Assembly (NCBI GenBank): GCA_023548195.1
Contig: JAJHZJ010000028.1
Coordinates: forward strand, 2,491,001-2,555,000
DNA from: Bettongia penicillata ogilbyi
Lineage: Eukaryota; Chordata; Mammalia; Diprotodontia; Potoroidae
Direction: 5' to 3'
DNA: 64,000 bases
Positions 45,841 to 56,885 of this stretch are shown one piece after another (the stretch's first letter is position 1; each line of letters begins with the position of its first letter). The notes beneath the pieces were generated by a model, which saw only the letters and a list, made by a program, of their open reading frames with translations, was not told the origin of the DNA and did not search any database. The position numbers were made by a program, and so were the translations under genes.

Positions 45841-47619
45841 TTTCATTTTTGAAGGGCCAAATGAGGTTAAGAATTTGGTGCTATAATTTATTAGATGCTA
45901 CCCTAGCTTCTAAATATTTATGGCTTCCACATTCACTTACAACATTTTGATCCTTCATATATTATAGGATAATTACATAAGGTGATTTTTTTAAAATTCA
46001 CTCTTTGGTTTATCAAAAGATCTACAGAGTGACAAGACACATCCATTCAGGGAAAAGAATGAACATATTTATTTTTGGTTTTGGTTAATATTTTATTCTC
46101 ACACAGCAAACACTTCCCAGCTAATAATCAAACTATAAAAATTCAGCTCCAAAAAAGATAGTTTATTGGTTGTTAAGAGAAAGGAAAGATATGCCCTTTT
46201 CCTTTGATAGTTTGATACTAACATTGACGACTGTAATAGACTAGAAACGTGCTGCCTCTGTATGGTGACTTTTTTTTTACATTGTTGTAGTTATTCTGTA
46301 TATGTTCTTTTGATTCTTTTAAAAATTTTATCATTGCCTTTTTTTTACATCACAGTCATTTCCCCTTAGTTATCTTTTCTTGCAACAAAGAAAAACATTT
46401 AAGCAACGTCCACCAACAGTCTGAGCCTTTATACCAAATTCCACGTCCATAGTATTCACTTATTAAGAAAAGTAGTACATTGATTTATGAGCATGGTGAT
46501 CAAGGGTTGTCTGTTTCTTTTTACTACTGTACTGAAAGAACCTGTTCAATATATTTCCTCCCCAACTCAGCTGATGAAATTACAGAAGCAAGTGACAGAG
46601 ACAACAAGGTATTACCTAACGTTAAACAAAGTGTATATACCTTATGTATCCCTCCCATTTCCTCAATCCTTTACAAAATGTAAAGTTTTCTCTGATGGAA
46701 GTAGAGGACAGCTTGCCATTGGCTAGCCAAAGCTTAGCCACGTCCCTGATGGACTTTAAAAAGCCAGCCTGCCAGCTGTGGAGACAGATAGTTGAAGTAG
46801 AAAAGCTTTGTGGTCTAGCAGCAATGACAAGAGCTTCATATGGAGAAAGAATCCAACTCTTGAAAGGGAATTGGTCTTTTTCTTTCTCCTTGTACTTCTC
46901 TCTAACTGTAGACAGCGAGGGGGATTTCCCTCTCTTCCTCTCTCCATCCCCCATTAGCTATGGTCTCTTCTAACGGAGCTACACCTACTAGGAGATACAG
47001 CAACCAGCAGTGAGCCAGCCCAAAGAGTCAGAGAAAATGAATGAAAAAAGGTGACCCCTGGCAACAGAGAACCAGCTCTGGTTTCAAGAAAGAATTAGCC
47101 TTGGAATTCAGGAGGCAAGTTGCAGAGAAGAATAGCCCAGGGAGCCCAGAAGAGTAACCTGTCCTTCAGCGACACTGCACCCAGTGACAAGTAACGTGAA
47201 AACACCATGAGAAGACAAAGGACATTGGGGCCTTCAAATAAATGCCAGAGAAGTAAGTTGCCTTGAACATGTGTTCCCTACACATATGCCTCACCACCAG
47301 CATACTCCAGGTAACCCATACCTTTCCCCAATGCTGTATTTGTGGGAGAGTGTACTCCAGGTTTACTGAGGGAATGTTTTATGTAATTTTAGCAACTGTC
47401 TTTACTTTGAGCTAACTGTGTCCTCTAGCTGACAGTTAAAGTAAAAATAACAATAGAGTCTTGTGAGCTAAAGCTTTAGGAGTTCAGAACCACAGAATAC
47501 TTTGAACTTAAGTAGCTAGTAGTCACCTCCTGCCTGAACTCAACCTGTGAGCTCCAAATTAGGAAAGTAGCCCAGAGCAGCAGGCGTGACTCTACTAGTC
47601 AAAAAAATATTATTTAAAA

Positions 47620-48010
47620 CATTTTTGATTATATTTTTAAATTAAAATTTTGACCAATTCCAACCATTCTGGAAAGCAATGAATAATTATGAGAGAAAAG
47701 TTACTAAATTTCATACCCTTTTACCAAGGAATTGCACTGCTGGGCTTATATCTCAAGGAAGTCAAAGACAAAAGGAAAAGCCCTATATATGCTAAAATGA
47801 AAATAGCTGCATTTTCGTGGCAGAAAAAAATAGAAATAAAGTAGGCAGTCCTTAATTAGAAAATTGCCAAATTATGATACATGAATGTAATGGAATATTA
47901 TTGCACTATATGAAAAGATATCTATAAAAAATTCAGAGACCTGGTAGAACCTATGATCTGATGCAGAAAAAGCAGGATAGAGACCACAATAAAAATTTTA
48001 AAAGAAAAAA
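47620..48010 (+). mobile_element. L1 3' end fragment
   Basis: CAATTCCAACCATTCTGGAA, AAGGAATTGCACTGCTGGGC, TGAATGTAATGGAATATTAT and TGATCTGATGCAGAAAAAGC. Confidence 0.75.
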
Positions 48011-48289
48011 AAACATGGAAAAACCTAAGTACTCTGATCAATACGGTAGCCAATCATGATTTCAGAAGGTTGACAGTGAATCGTGCCTCTCTCCTCTCAG
48101 TGGAAAATGAGATATAAGTTGTCACACGTATCCACTGTGCAGATGTTTTGCTTAGTAGAATTTTGTATTTCGAGAAACGTGTGTGAAGAAAGTGTGAAGG
48201 GTGTGAAGAAGGGAGGTGAAGCAGCAGTCATTGGGACGTAAAAATGATATAAAAAAATCCATAAAACATTTTTTAAACAGCAAACAAAA

Positions 48290-48740
48290 TGAGTACCCTA
48301 TTGTTTGGGCAATATTTCAATAGATGGTGGCATATGAATGTTACTGAATCTTAAGAAACAATGAATATGAGGAATTCAGAGAAATGGGAAGATCTATATG
48401 AACTGATACAATGCAAAAAAGCAGAGCCAGGAGAATATCATACCTAACTATAAAATATCAATAAAAACACCATGAGGAGGCAACTGAACTTTGAATAAAT
48501 GCAAGGGCTAATACTGAATCCAGAGCTCAAATGACCATGGATGCTGAATGCACAAGCTGCAGATAGACAGACATAGTTGCTGTGTTGATGTTTTGCTGGA
48601 CTTGCTTTACTTTGTTACAAGCAAAGATTTTGGGGTGGGAGTGAGAAGGATATATAGAAAAATATTGGAAATGTAAAAAGCACAAAGCCATTCATTTTTT
48701 AAATGGACCATTTGAAATAAACCCTATCTCAAAGTGCTTT
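48290..48740 (+). mobile_element. L1 3' end fragment
   Basis: TGGGAAGATCTATATGAACT, AGCCAGGAGAATATCATACC and TTTGCTGGACTTGCTTTACT, followed by an A-rich end. Confidence 0.7.
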
Positions 48741-50394
48741 TTAAAAAATCTCTCCTTACTCTTAAACAAGTATAATTGTTTAATACTTGGTCAGTCAATA
48801 CTGTTTGATATTAAGCATTAGAGTTGTTAAACCTGATTCATGTGCCACTTGTTCCAAAACTGTGCCCCCCTCACTCTCTCAAAGATTCCCCACACAAATT
48901 CATTCATTTTACTTTCTGGGTACATTAAATACTATTTCAGCTTCCCCAAGTACAGGGTTTATCCCCATTTCCTCCCAAATGCCAGCTACTTACCTTATGG
49001 GACAAGAAGCACTTCCAAGCTCTTAGGACATCATGGTTTGACTATGTGTATTTCAGACCAGCGTATTAGGACTCACGAGTTCTCTCTGGAATGGACAGCC
49101 TTGAGTTTGGAAGAACAAAGCCATCAAAACAATACAGAAAGGAACCAGGAAGGATTCTAAGAACCTGGCTAGCAGGAATACTGAGTACCCAGTGCCAGCA
49201 CAAAAGCAATCTAACCAGATGGTCACAGGGCCCCCAGCCAGAAGAGTCATATTTATTTTGCTGAGTGAAGTCTAACCCAGCCACCCCCTAAGGCTTTGTA
49301 TGTCCTCTGGAGACTTCAACTGTCCTGTTAATTGTTTCTTTATGGACAAAGAGTCAAGGCCACTGCTGGTCAATCCCATTTGGACAATTATATTTACTGA
49401 AACAAATGAGGAACTTCTCTTTCTATTGCTGTGATGGGGATGCTGATTTAGATTCTGTGGCTTCTCTTACGGCTCATTAGTTTCCACAGAAATCAATGCA
49501 CAAAGATCAATGGGTCATGTCCGATTTCATAGGCAGCTGCATTGTACTAATTATACTAATTGTACTTTCTGATGATGAACCAGCATGTACAAAGCTGGGT
49601 CAAAAGAAACTCAAGTGATACTCTCACCCAAGGCATTCTTGCTCATCATTTCTTGGCTTTTGAAATAGGATGAACACTGATGAAAGATAAATCAACAGGA
49701 TGGTGATTAAGCAGTTCTACAGGTGATCTCCTGAAGTACCATCTTGGTTTGCAAGAAATGCAGCTGAGAAAGAAAATCTATAGTAAAAACACAGAGCCTT
49801 CCTTCTTCAATGGAAATAATTACACGTTTGGAGCTAAAATAACAACTCTCACATTTACATAACATTTTATGTGTGGTACCCTAGTGCCCCTCCCAACTCA
49901 TTTATAGGTCAAGGTACTCTGTGGGACCCCACACCTAAACTGTATCTCATGAAGCCCAGTGATGAATTCATTTTCTATAACACCCGGGGGACATAATTAG
50001 GACATAACACTTTGCATGGCAACTGGCATATAGCAGGTATTTAATACTGATTGAATGAATTAGCTCAAAGGCTGAAACAGTACAGTAAGAGTAGTAATAA
50101 GGCATCTTCCCCATAAACCTGGGACCCACTCATCCATAAATACACCCAACATCAGCGGGAAGAATTGACATGCCTAAGTCAGAAATCACAGAGGCTCTCA
50201 CTTAGGCAACAAGTGAAGGTAGTATGGGAAGGGACAGGTGGGAGATGGGGGTAATTCACACTTTCAAAGCTATAGGGTTGGAGGCCCATAATGCTTTTGC
50301 ACTCCTCCAGCTGGTCTTGGTCTTCAATAGATGCTACTGCTTCACTGGTTACTTCCTGGCTGAAGTCCACTTCTAGCTTTTAACTTGGCTGAAA

Positions 50395-50775
50395 TAGTGC
50401 AGGGGAAAGAACACAGGCTTTGGAGGGGGAAGATCTAGGGGAAGCAGTAGCACCAAGGTGAGAGTGATGGATTGGGGTCAGTGGACCTAGGTTCAAATCC
50501 TGGTTCTGACACAGTACCTACATGACAGTAATCAAATAATTTAACCTTTATAAGCATGAGGAAATGTTCAATCAGATGACCACAAAGGTCTCTTCCACCC
50601 CTAAATCTATGATCCTATGGCCAGGATCCAGATCCCAACTATAGTCACTTACTAACATATGAGATGTTGGGCAACTAATTTTGTCTTTCTGAGATGTTTC
50701 CTCATCTGTAAAATGGCAGGGTTGGATTAGATGGCCTACAGGGTCCCTTCCAATTCTACGACTTTATGTAATCCT
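50395..50775 (+). repeat. Cluster of MIR fragments
   Basis: At least two copies: AGTGATGGATTGGGGTCAGT with GGTTCAAATCCTGGTTCTGA, and TTTCCTCATCTGTAAAATGG with GGGTTGGATTAGATGGCCTA. Confidence 0.8.
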
Positions 50776-51321
50776 TGGTGGCTGCGCATGAAGGAAATGC
50801 ATCAGAGAATCTTCTCTCTCCCTCTCTAGAAAATCTAGTGCCTGGAATTCTAAAACTCGGTAACTCTTGAACTTAGGCAACTCTCAAACAATGGTGCTGT
50901 CCCAGAAATCTCCCTTCTCAGTTAGAAGGCTAAATTCTGGGATCATGCATGCTAAAGAATTCAAAATCTGACCCCTCTTCCCCCACTCCCTTCCCTTGAA
51001 TTCCCCTTTCAGGGATCCTGCAAGTATATGGCTTCTACAGTCATGTTCTTCTGTTGCAAGACACTGTTGTCAGTGGTGAAGGAGAGAAATCGCCTCCTCC
51101 ACCCACCCCACAGTACTCTGGGAGGAACAAAGGAAAAGCGGTCTTCCACAGCTCACAGCTTCCCTAAGAGCTTAATCCTTCCTCCAGAGCTTTCTGGACT
51201 CTTGATCACAGTCAGTTTTCTCATTTTTAAACTCTCAGTCTCTCGTGTGCCAAGGTAAATGAACAGACAAAGACAAGGGACTGAGGGCAATCCATACCAG
51301 TCAGCAAGTTCGAGTTGTTAA

Positions 51322-51572
51322 CTGTTGTTCAGTTTCAGACTGTTTTAATGGTGTCCAACTCTTTGTGACCTCATTGGGGGTTTCTTGGCAAAGATACTGG
51401 AATGATTTGTCATTTCCTTCTCTAGATCATTCTACAGATGAGGACACTGAGGAAAACAGGGATTAAGTGACTTGCACAGGGTCACACAACTAGTAAATGT
51501 CTGAGACAGGATTTGAACTCAGATCCTCCTGACTCCAGACCCAGTGCTCTAGCCACAGTGCCACCTAGCACT
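51322..51572 (-). repeat. tRNA-headed SINE with RTE-like tail (MAR1-like)
   Basis: GGTGTCCAACTCTTTGTGAC at the left, GGTTTCTTGGCAAAGATACT, AGTGACTTGCACAGGGTCAC, and TGCTCTAGCCACAGTGCCAC at the tRNA-like right end. Nearly complete. Confidence 0.85.
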
Positions 51573-51654
51573 CCTGAGCACACATTCCTGACACTTATAG
51601 CAAATGGAACTCAAAGTCTGTCATTTCACCAAGAACACTAAGAAAGTACTGATT

Positions 51655-51905
51655 AGAGAACAGGATGCCACCTCGGCATCCTGGAAAGAGAACTGTCGTT
51701 AGACCCAAGAAGTCCTGAGTTCAACCCTGCCTCTGACACATACTTGCCATATTACACTGGGCACATCAACTTATCTTCCCAAATGCTCTCTCAGCAGCTC
51801 TCTGAACTTAAAAGGAAGTGCAACTATTATCATCACCATTTTTACAGATTTGGAAACTGAAACCTAGGAAAGTTAAGATTGAGGTCATATAGGTAGCTAG
51901 TGAGA
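51655..51905. repeat. MIR fragments
   Basis: A plus-strand head (AAGAAGTCCTGAGTTCAACC) is followed by a reverse core (CCATTTTTACAGATTTGGAA). Confidence 0.6.
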
Positions 51906-51966
51906 TAAGGAGAAACTAAAAACTTTATACCAGGATGATCAATCAAATACATTTATGATTCACATT

Positions 51967-52280
51967 GGGCAGCTAGGTGGCGCAGTGGATAGAATACCAG
52001 TGCAGGAGTCAGGAGGACCTGAGTTCAAATCTCACTTCAGACACTTGACACTCACTAGCTGAGTGACCTTGGACAAGTCACTTACCCCAACTGCCTCACC
52101 CTGGGTCACCTCTAATCATCCTGATGAATATCTGGTCACTGGATTCAGATGGCACTGGAGGAGAAGTGAGGCTGGTGACCTGCACAGCACTCCCTCGCTC
52201 AAAACAAAGTCAAGTGCAAGTCATGTCATCATTTCTCTGATGGCATGGTCTTCTTCGGCAACCAAGGACAAACACACAAA
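51967..52280 (+). mobile_element. tRNA-derived SINE, WSINE1-like, near full length
   Basis: The head GGGCAGCTAGGTGGCGCAGT gives a tRNA-like box A, and GAGTTCAAATCTC gives a box B about 50 bp on, the internal RNA polymerase III promoter. The CORE-like middle is GTGACCTTGGACAAGTCACT. The 3' half (GGTCACTGGATTCAGATGGC, CATGGTCTTCTTCGGCAACC, then AAGGACAAACACAC) matches the LINE-like ends at 34,720-34,908 and 38,212-38,400. This combination is typical of Australidelphian marsupial SINEs by recognition. Confidence 0.8.
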
Positions 52281-52309
52281 ATATCACCCTCTTAGCTGTT
52301 AGATGGAAC

Positions 52310-52670
52310 TGGAGAGGGAGAACAGCGTGGTGGATTGGAATCAAGATGCAATGCTTAAATTCTTATACTTCCTAGCTGTGTGAGCATGGAAATATGTCAA
52401 CTTCTCTGACCCAATGACCTCATCTATAATTCTATTTGTTCTGCCTATTCTGTTCTGTGAGGCTCATGGCATAGTGACCAGTGTTGAGTCCAAAAGGCCT
52501 GGGTTCAAATATTGCCTTTGATAGTTATAAATAGCTAGCATTTCCAGTAGCTAGCTTTATTACCTACGTGACCCTGGGCAGCCTCTCCAAACCTGTTTCA
52601 TCTGTGAAGTATTTGGATTAGATGAGGTCTGTCCCATAACTAAATCTATGATCCTGTTAGAACATGTTGA
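52310..52670 (+). repeat. Two MIR fragments
   Basis: CTTCCTAGCTGTGTGAGCAT with CAACTTCTCTGACCC, then GGGTTCAAATATTGCCTTTG with GTGACCCTGGGCAGCCTCTC. Confidence 0.75.
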
Positions 52671-52764
52671 GTGCTTTACAAGTTTCAGTTGATATACAAA
52701 GTATATCAATATTGGTAATGATTATTACATGAGATAATCCACCTCAAGGAATTCTCAGAAGATC

Positions 52765-52862
52765 ACAGGATGATAGATTCTGAGGGGAGGGAACCTGAAA
52801 GGACATCCAATCCCTTTATTTTACAGATGAGAAAACTGAGATTCAGAGACCCAAAAGTCATC
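52765..52862 (-). repeat. MIR-family fragment
   Basis: CACAGGATGATAGATTCTGA and CCTTTATTTTACAGATGAGA. Confidence 0.7.
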
Positions 52863-53060
52863 GTTATTGCTGTTCAACCACGTCTCTCTGCGACCCCATT
52901 TGAGGTTTTCTTGACAAAGATGCTGGAGTAGTTTGCAATTTCCTTCTCTAGCTCACTCTACAGAGGAAACTGAGGTACAAAGTGTCAAGTGACTTGCCCA
53001 GGCTCACACAACTAATGCATGTCTGAAGCTGGATTTGAATTCAGATCTTTCTGACATGTT
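52863..53060 (-). repeat. tRNA-headed SINE with RTE-like tail (MAR1-like), truncated
   Basis: TGCTGTTCAACCACGTCTCT, GCGACCCCATTTGAGGTTTT and AAGTGACTTGCCCAGGCTCA. The tRNA-like end is partly lost. Confidence 0.75.
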
Positions 53061-53520
53061 CTATCTAGGGAGGCCTGTGTCTGAGGCCACTTCTCTTTGC
53101 TTATGTTTTTTTTCTTCTTTACTAAGCAATTAGCAGAAAACTGGAGACAGATGAGTCCAGGTGACCATTCTGAGTTTCAAAAGGCCACAGAGGTCCTGGA
53201 AGTGGCAGTGGCTGCACTGAGGCCCAGAGGGAATTTCAGCTGCAGGACAAGTTGCCAAAGAAAAAATTAACAACAGCATAAAGAGACTACTACAAGATCT
53301 CCCCTGGTTGTTTGACCTGACAATGGAAGTGCCGAGTCAAAACGTAAAACAGCTAATTAGTAGACTCTCCAATGCTGTATGCAATCCTGTGTGGCTTAAG
53401 TATTGGCATTCCAGGTGAGAGAGGGTTATTGGGTTACTGAATTAGATTCCAATAATCTGTAAAGTGTGCTGTGATGTCTACAACTATCATTTTTGTGTGG
53501 AAATAAACTACCTGTTCCAT

Positions 53521-53581
53521 AGACAGATAGACAGACAGACAGATAGACAGATACACATATAGAGACAGAGAGAGAGAGAGA
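53521..53581. repeat. GATA/GACA and AG microsatellite
   Basis: AGACAGATAGACAGAC units pass into an AG run. Confidence 0.9.
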
Positions 53582-53679
53582 CTGATTCTCCTATGTCTTA
53601 TTTAGGGTTAAGCTTGAAGAACTGGTACAATCCTAAAAATACTTCCATCAAAAGAAACAAATAACAAATGAATTAATTA

Positions 53680-54130
53680 AGCATGCAATTAAAAAAACTT
53701 CAACAAGTCAAAATATACAACTAATGTGGTAAATAATCATGACAGAATATTACTGTGCTATAAGAAATGGAAAGGGGGATGGTTTCAGAAAAAAAAACTG
53801 GGAAGATTTAAAAGAACTGATGGAAAATGAAGCAAGCAGAATGACGTGAACACTGTCCACGGTAACAGCAACATTGTAACAATGAATGCCTTAGCTACTT
53901 TAATCAATACAATGATCCAAGAAAATTCCAAATAATTCACAATAAAAAATGCTAGCCACATCCAGAGAGACAATTAATGAACTCTGGGTACAGATTAAAG
54001 GATACTTTTCCTTATTTTTTCTTGCAATACGTCTAATATGTAAGTACAATTTGCATGATTCCACATTTAATTGCTATCATATTACTTGCCTTCTCAATGG
54101 TTAGGGAAGGAGTGGAGGGAAAATTTGAAA
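53680..54130 (+). mobile_element. L1 3' end
   Basis: CATGACAGAATATTACTGTG, GGGAAGATTTAAAAGAACTG, AGCCACATCCAGAGAGACAA and CTTGCCTTCTCAATGGTTAG. It meets a reverse L1 end at about 54,140. Confidence 0.75.
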
Positions 54131-54139
54131 CTCAATTAT

Positions 54140-54850
54140 TTTTTAATTTTTTCCCCACTTAATAGTATTTTATTTTTTCTACTTCCATGTAAAGATAGTT
54201 TTTAACATTCACTTTTATAGGATTTTGAGTTCTAAATTTTCCCTCTCCTTTCCCTCATCCTTCTCCAAGACAGCAAACAATCTGATACAGGCCATACATG
54301 TACCATCATATTAAATATATTTTCACATTAGTCATGTTGTGAAAGAAGAAAAGGGAACAACCACAAGAAAGAAAAAATAAAGAGAGAACAGCAAGCTTCA
54401 ATCTGCATTCTGACTCCATAGTTCCTTCTCTAGATGTGGATAACATTTTCAATCACGAGTCTTTTGGAATTGTCTTAGATCATGTTATCAAAGTTCATCA
54501 TCACAGCGTTGCTGTTACTGTGTACAAAGTTCTCCTGGTTCTGCTCCCCTCACTCAGCATCAGTTCATGTAAGTCCCGATTTTTCTGATTCTCTTTTCAG
54601 ATTTTTTTGAAATCTGCCTGCTCATCATTTCTTATAGCACAATAATATTTCACTGCATTCATATACCACAACTTGTTCAACCATTCCCCGATTGATGGGC
54701 ATCCCTCTCAACTTCCAATTCTCTACCACCACAAAAAAGAGCTGCTATAAATTTTTAGTAAATGTGGGTCGTTTCCCATTTTTATCTCTTTTAGATAATG
54801 ACCTAGTAGTGGTATTGCTGGATCAAAGAATACTCACAGTTTTATAGTCC
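54140..54850 (-). mobile_element. L1 3' end, reverse orientation
   Basis: Reverse complements of the usual L1 end: AGTTCTCCTGGTTCTGCTCC, CCATTCCCCGATTGATGGGC and AGCTGCTATAAATTTTTAGT. It lies tail to tail with the copy at 53,680-54,130. Confidence 0.75.
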
Positions 54851-56192
54851 TTTGTGCATAAGAACTAAAAATTTTTTAAAATGAGAGTTCAAATACATTT
54901 TAAGAGTACATTAAAAAACATAACTAAATTAAAAATTCTTAAAATTAAGAGAATGGCAAAACTGAAGGCAGAAAGATAAGTAAAAGGTAGGAGCTTATTT
55001 TTTAAAGATGAACAAAAGCAGATTAAACAGCTAATCTGATTTTTTTAAAAAAGGGGAACAGAGCACTTACAATAATTGAAAAATAAAGGAAACTATTTTG
55101 CCCAAGTATATATTCACAAAACAGATAACTAAGAGAAAATATATGAATATTTACAAAATATAAAATTCCCAGATTAACAAAGGAAAAAATAGACCACCTA
55201 AGATAATCAAATATCAGAAAAAGATACTAAGACTAGGACCAGATGGATTTATAATCAAATCCTATGAAAAATTCAAAGAACAATTAATTCTAAAACCACA
55301 TAAACTATGCGGAAATAACAAGATGGTATGATTCCCACTCTCACTATTATACAAATAATGATCTACCCATCTAAACCAGGAGGAAGCAAAATAGTGAAAG
55401 AAAAGTATAGACCAATATTCCTAATGAACACAGATGCAAAATTTTAAAATAACGTATTATCAGGGAGGACAATTTGAAAATTAGAAAAGCTATATGCTGA
55501 CCAGGATGAGTTTATGCCAAGAATTCAACATAAGAAACACTATAAATATAATGAGTCATATCAATAATCTAAATAACAAATATCTTATCAACAGACACTG
55601 GAAAGGCTTTTGACAAAACCCAACACATTTCTATTTAAAAAAATCAAGAAACCATCGGAATACATGGACCTTTTCCTAATATTTAAACAGTATTTAATCC
55701 AAGAACATATTTAATGGTGAAACATAAAAGGCCTGTGTCTAATAAGATCAATGGTAAAGCACAGATGGCCACTGTCACTACTACTATTTAACAAAGTGAT
55801 AGAATGCTGGCTCTAGCAATAAAGCAAGAAAAAGAAACTGAAGGAATAAGTACAGGCAAAGAGAAAACAAAATTTTTTTTTCAGATGATATGCTAGTTTA
55901 CTTAGAGAACCCAAGAGAAGCAACTAAAAATTAATTGAAATAGGAACTTTTTAAAAGATACAAGATAGAAGATAAATCTATATAAATCATCAGCATTCCT
56001 AACTTATAACCAACAAAACCGGGCAACAGCTAGAAAGAGAATTGTATTCAAAGTAAATACAGACACTATAAAATACCTTTGAGTGTATCTTCTAAGATTT
56101 GCAAAAGGATAATTTGAATGTAACTATAAAATGCTCTTTTTAGAAATAAGACAGACCTAATTAAGTGGAGAAACATTAAATGCCATGAGGTT

Positions 56193-56208
56193 AAGATAAT
56201 ATGACCCA
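56193..56208. repeat. Left target-site duplication of the ORF1-only element
   Basis: AAGATAATATGACCCA, identical to 59,035-59,050. The junction context TT/AAGA suits L1-type endonuclease cutting. Confidence 0.9.
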
Positions 56209-56615
56209 GGTCACGTGTGCTAGCTCCGAACCCACAGCCCATGGATTTCCTGTAGGAAGAACTCCCCACAGGTTCTGGATCACTGCAGTGCACGCAGAAA
56301 TACAGTGGAAGGGATTTCCGTTCCAGAGAGCCCTGGAGAGCCGTCCCCAGGGTCCATCGTGCCCCGGAAAGCGGAGTCCACCCCTGAGCTGCCCTGGCCA
56401 CGCAGCCGAGAGGAGCTGATCCGAGCAGGCTTCAGGAACGGAACCTCCAGCGGCCGGGAAGGTCCCTCCGCCCACAGACGCTACAGGTCAGTGAGAGAGA
56501 CGTCTAGGCTGGCTGAGAGGGGAGCGGGGTGTCTCCGTGGCTTGGGCAGAAGTGGGGGAGGCAGAGGCAGCGGCGGCAGCCAGGGACTCCCCGAGCAGCA
56601 GGCAGAAGCTCAGGT

Positions 56616-56745
56616 CTCTGCATAAACCCCCTGAGGGAACTGAGCCTGGGAGACGGCCCTGCCCACACCCACTCCATCACTGAAGGCCTCTGCATAAAGC
56701 CCTTGAGGGAACTGAGCCTGGGAGGTGGCCCTGCCCCCACCCAAG
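56616..56745 (+). repeat. 72-bp tandem repeat in the 5' region of the element
   Basis: Two units start at 56,616 and 56,688 with CTCTGCATAAA, then GAGGGAACTGAGCCTGGGAG. The second is shorter at its end. Tandem promoter units are common in L1 5' regions. Confidence 0.8.
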
Positions 56746-56885
56746 CACCAGAACTTAAGCTCACATTGAATAGCAGCCACAGCCACCTCGGAAAGCCCAT
56801 ATGAATCTCAGACCCCAAGCACTAGCTGGGCGGATCTAGGCAGGGGTGGACAGGAATCTCAGAAGTCAAGTAACTGGCTGGGAAA

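Larger units (their letters stand above)
42116..54850. other. GJA10-CASP8AP2 intergenic region, left part
   Basis: Contains L2, L3, MIR, L1 3' ends and SINEs, listed separately. The GJA10 promoter and first exon should be somewhere here but are not recognisable. I see nothing identifiable in 42,800-43,040, 45,830-47,600, 48,750-50,390, 50,775-51,320 and 53,070-53,515. Open frames near 46,480-46,970 and 48,787-49,284 have no domain and overlap on both strands, so they are taken as chance. Confidence 0.6.

Noticed and set aside
51967..52280. Possible tRNA gene at the head of the SINE
   Set aside because: Box A and B are present, but the sequence cannot fold into a proper acceptor and anticodon arm and continues into the SINE body.
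54850..56208. Possible functional reverse transcriptase
   Set aside because: L1 ORF2 words are present but stops and frame changes are frequent; no frame over about 110 codons remains.
56201..56818. Overlapping frames of 72-111 codons on both strands
   Set aside because: They lie in the CpG-rich 5' region of the ORF1-only element; GC-rich sequence without stops, not genes.
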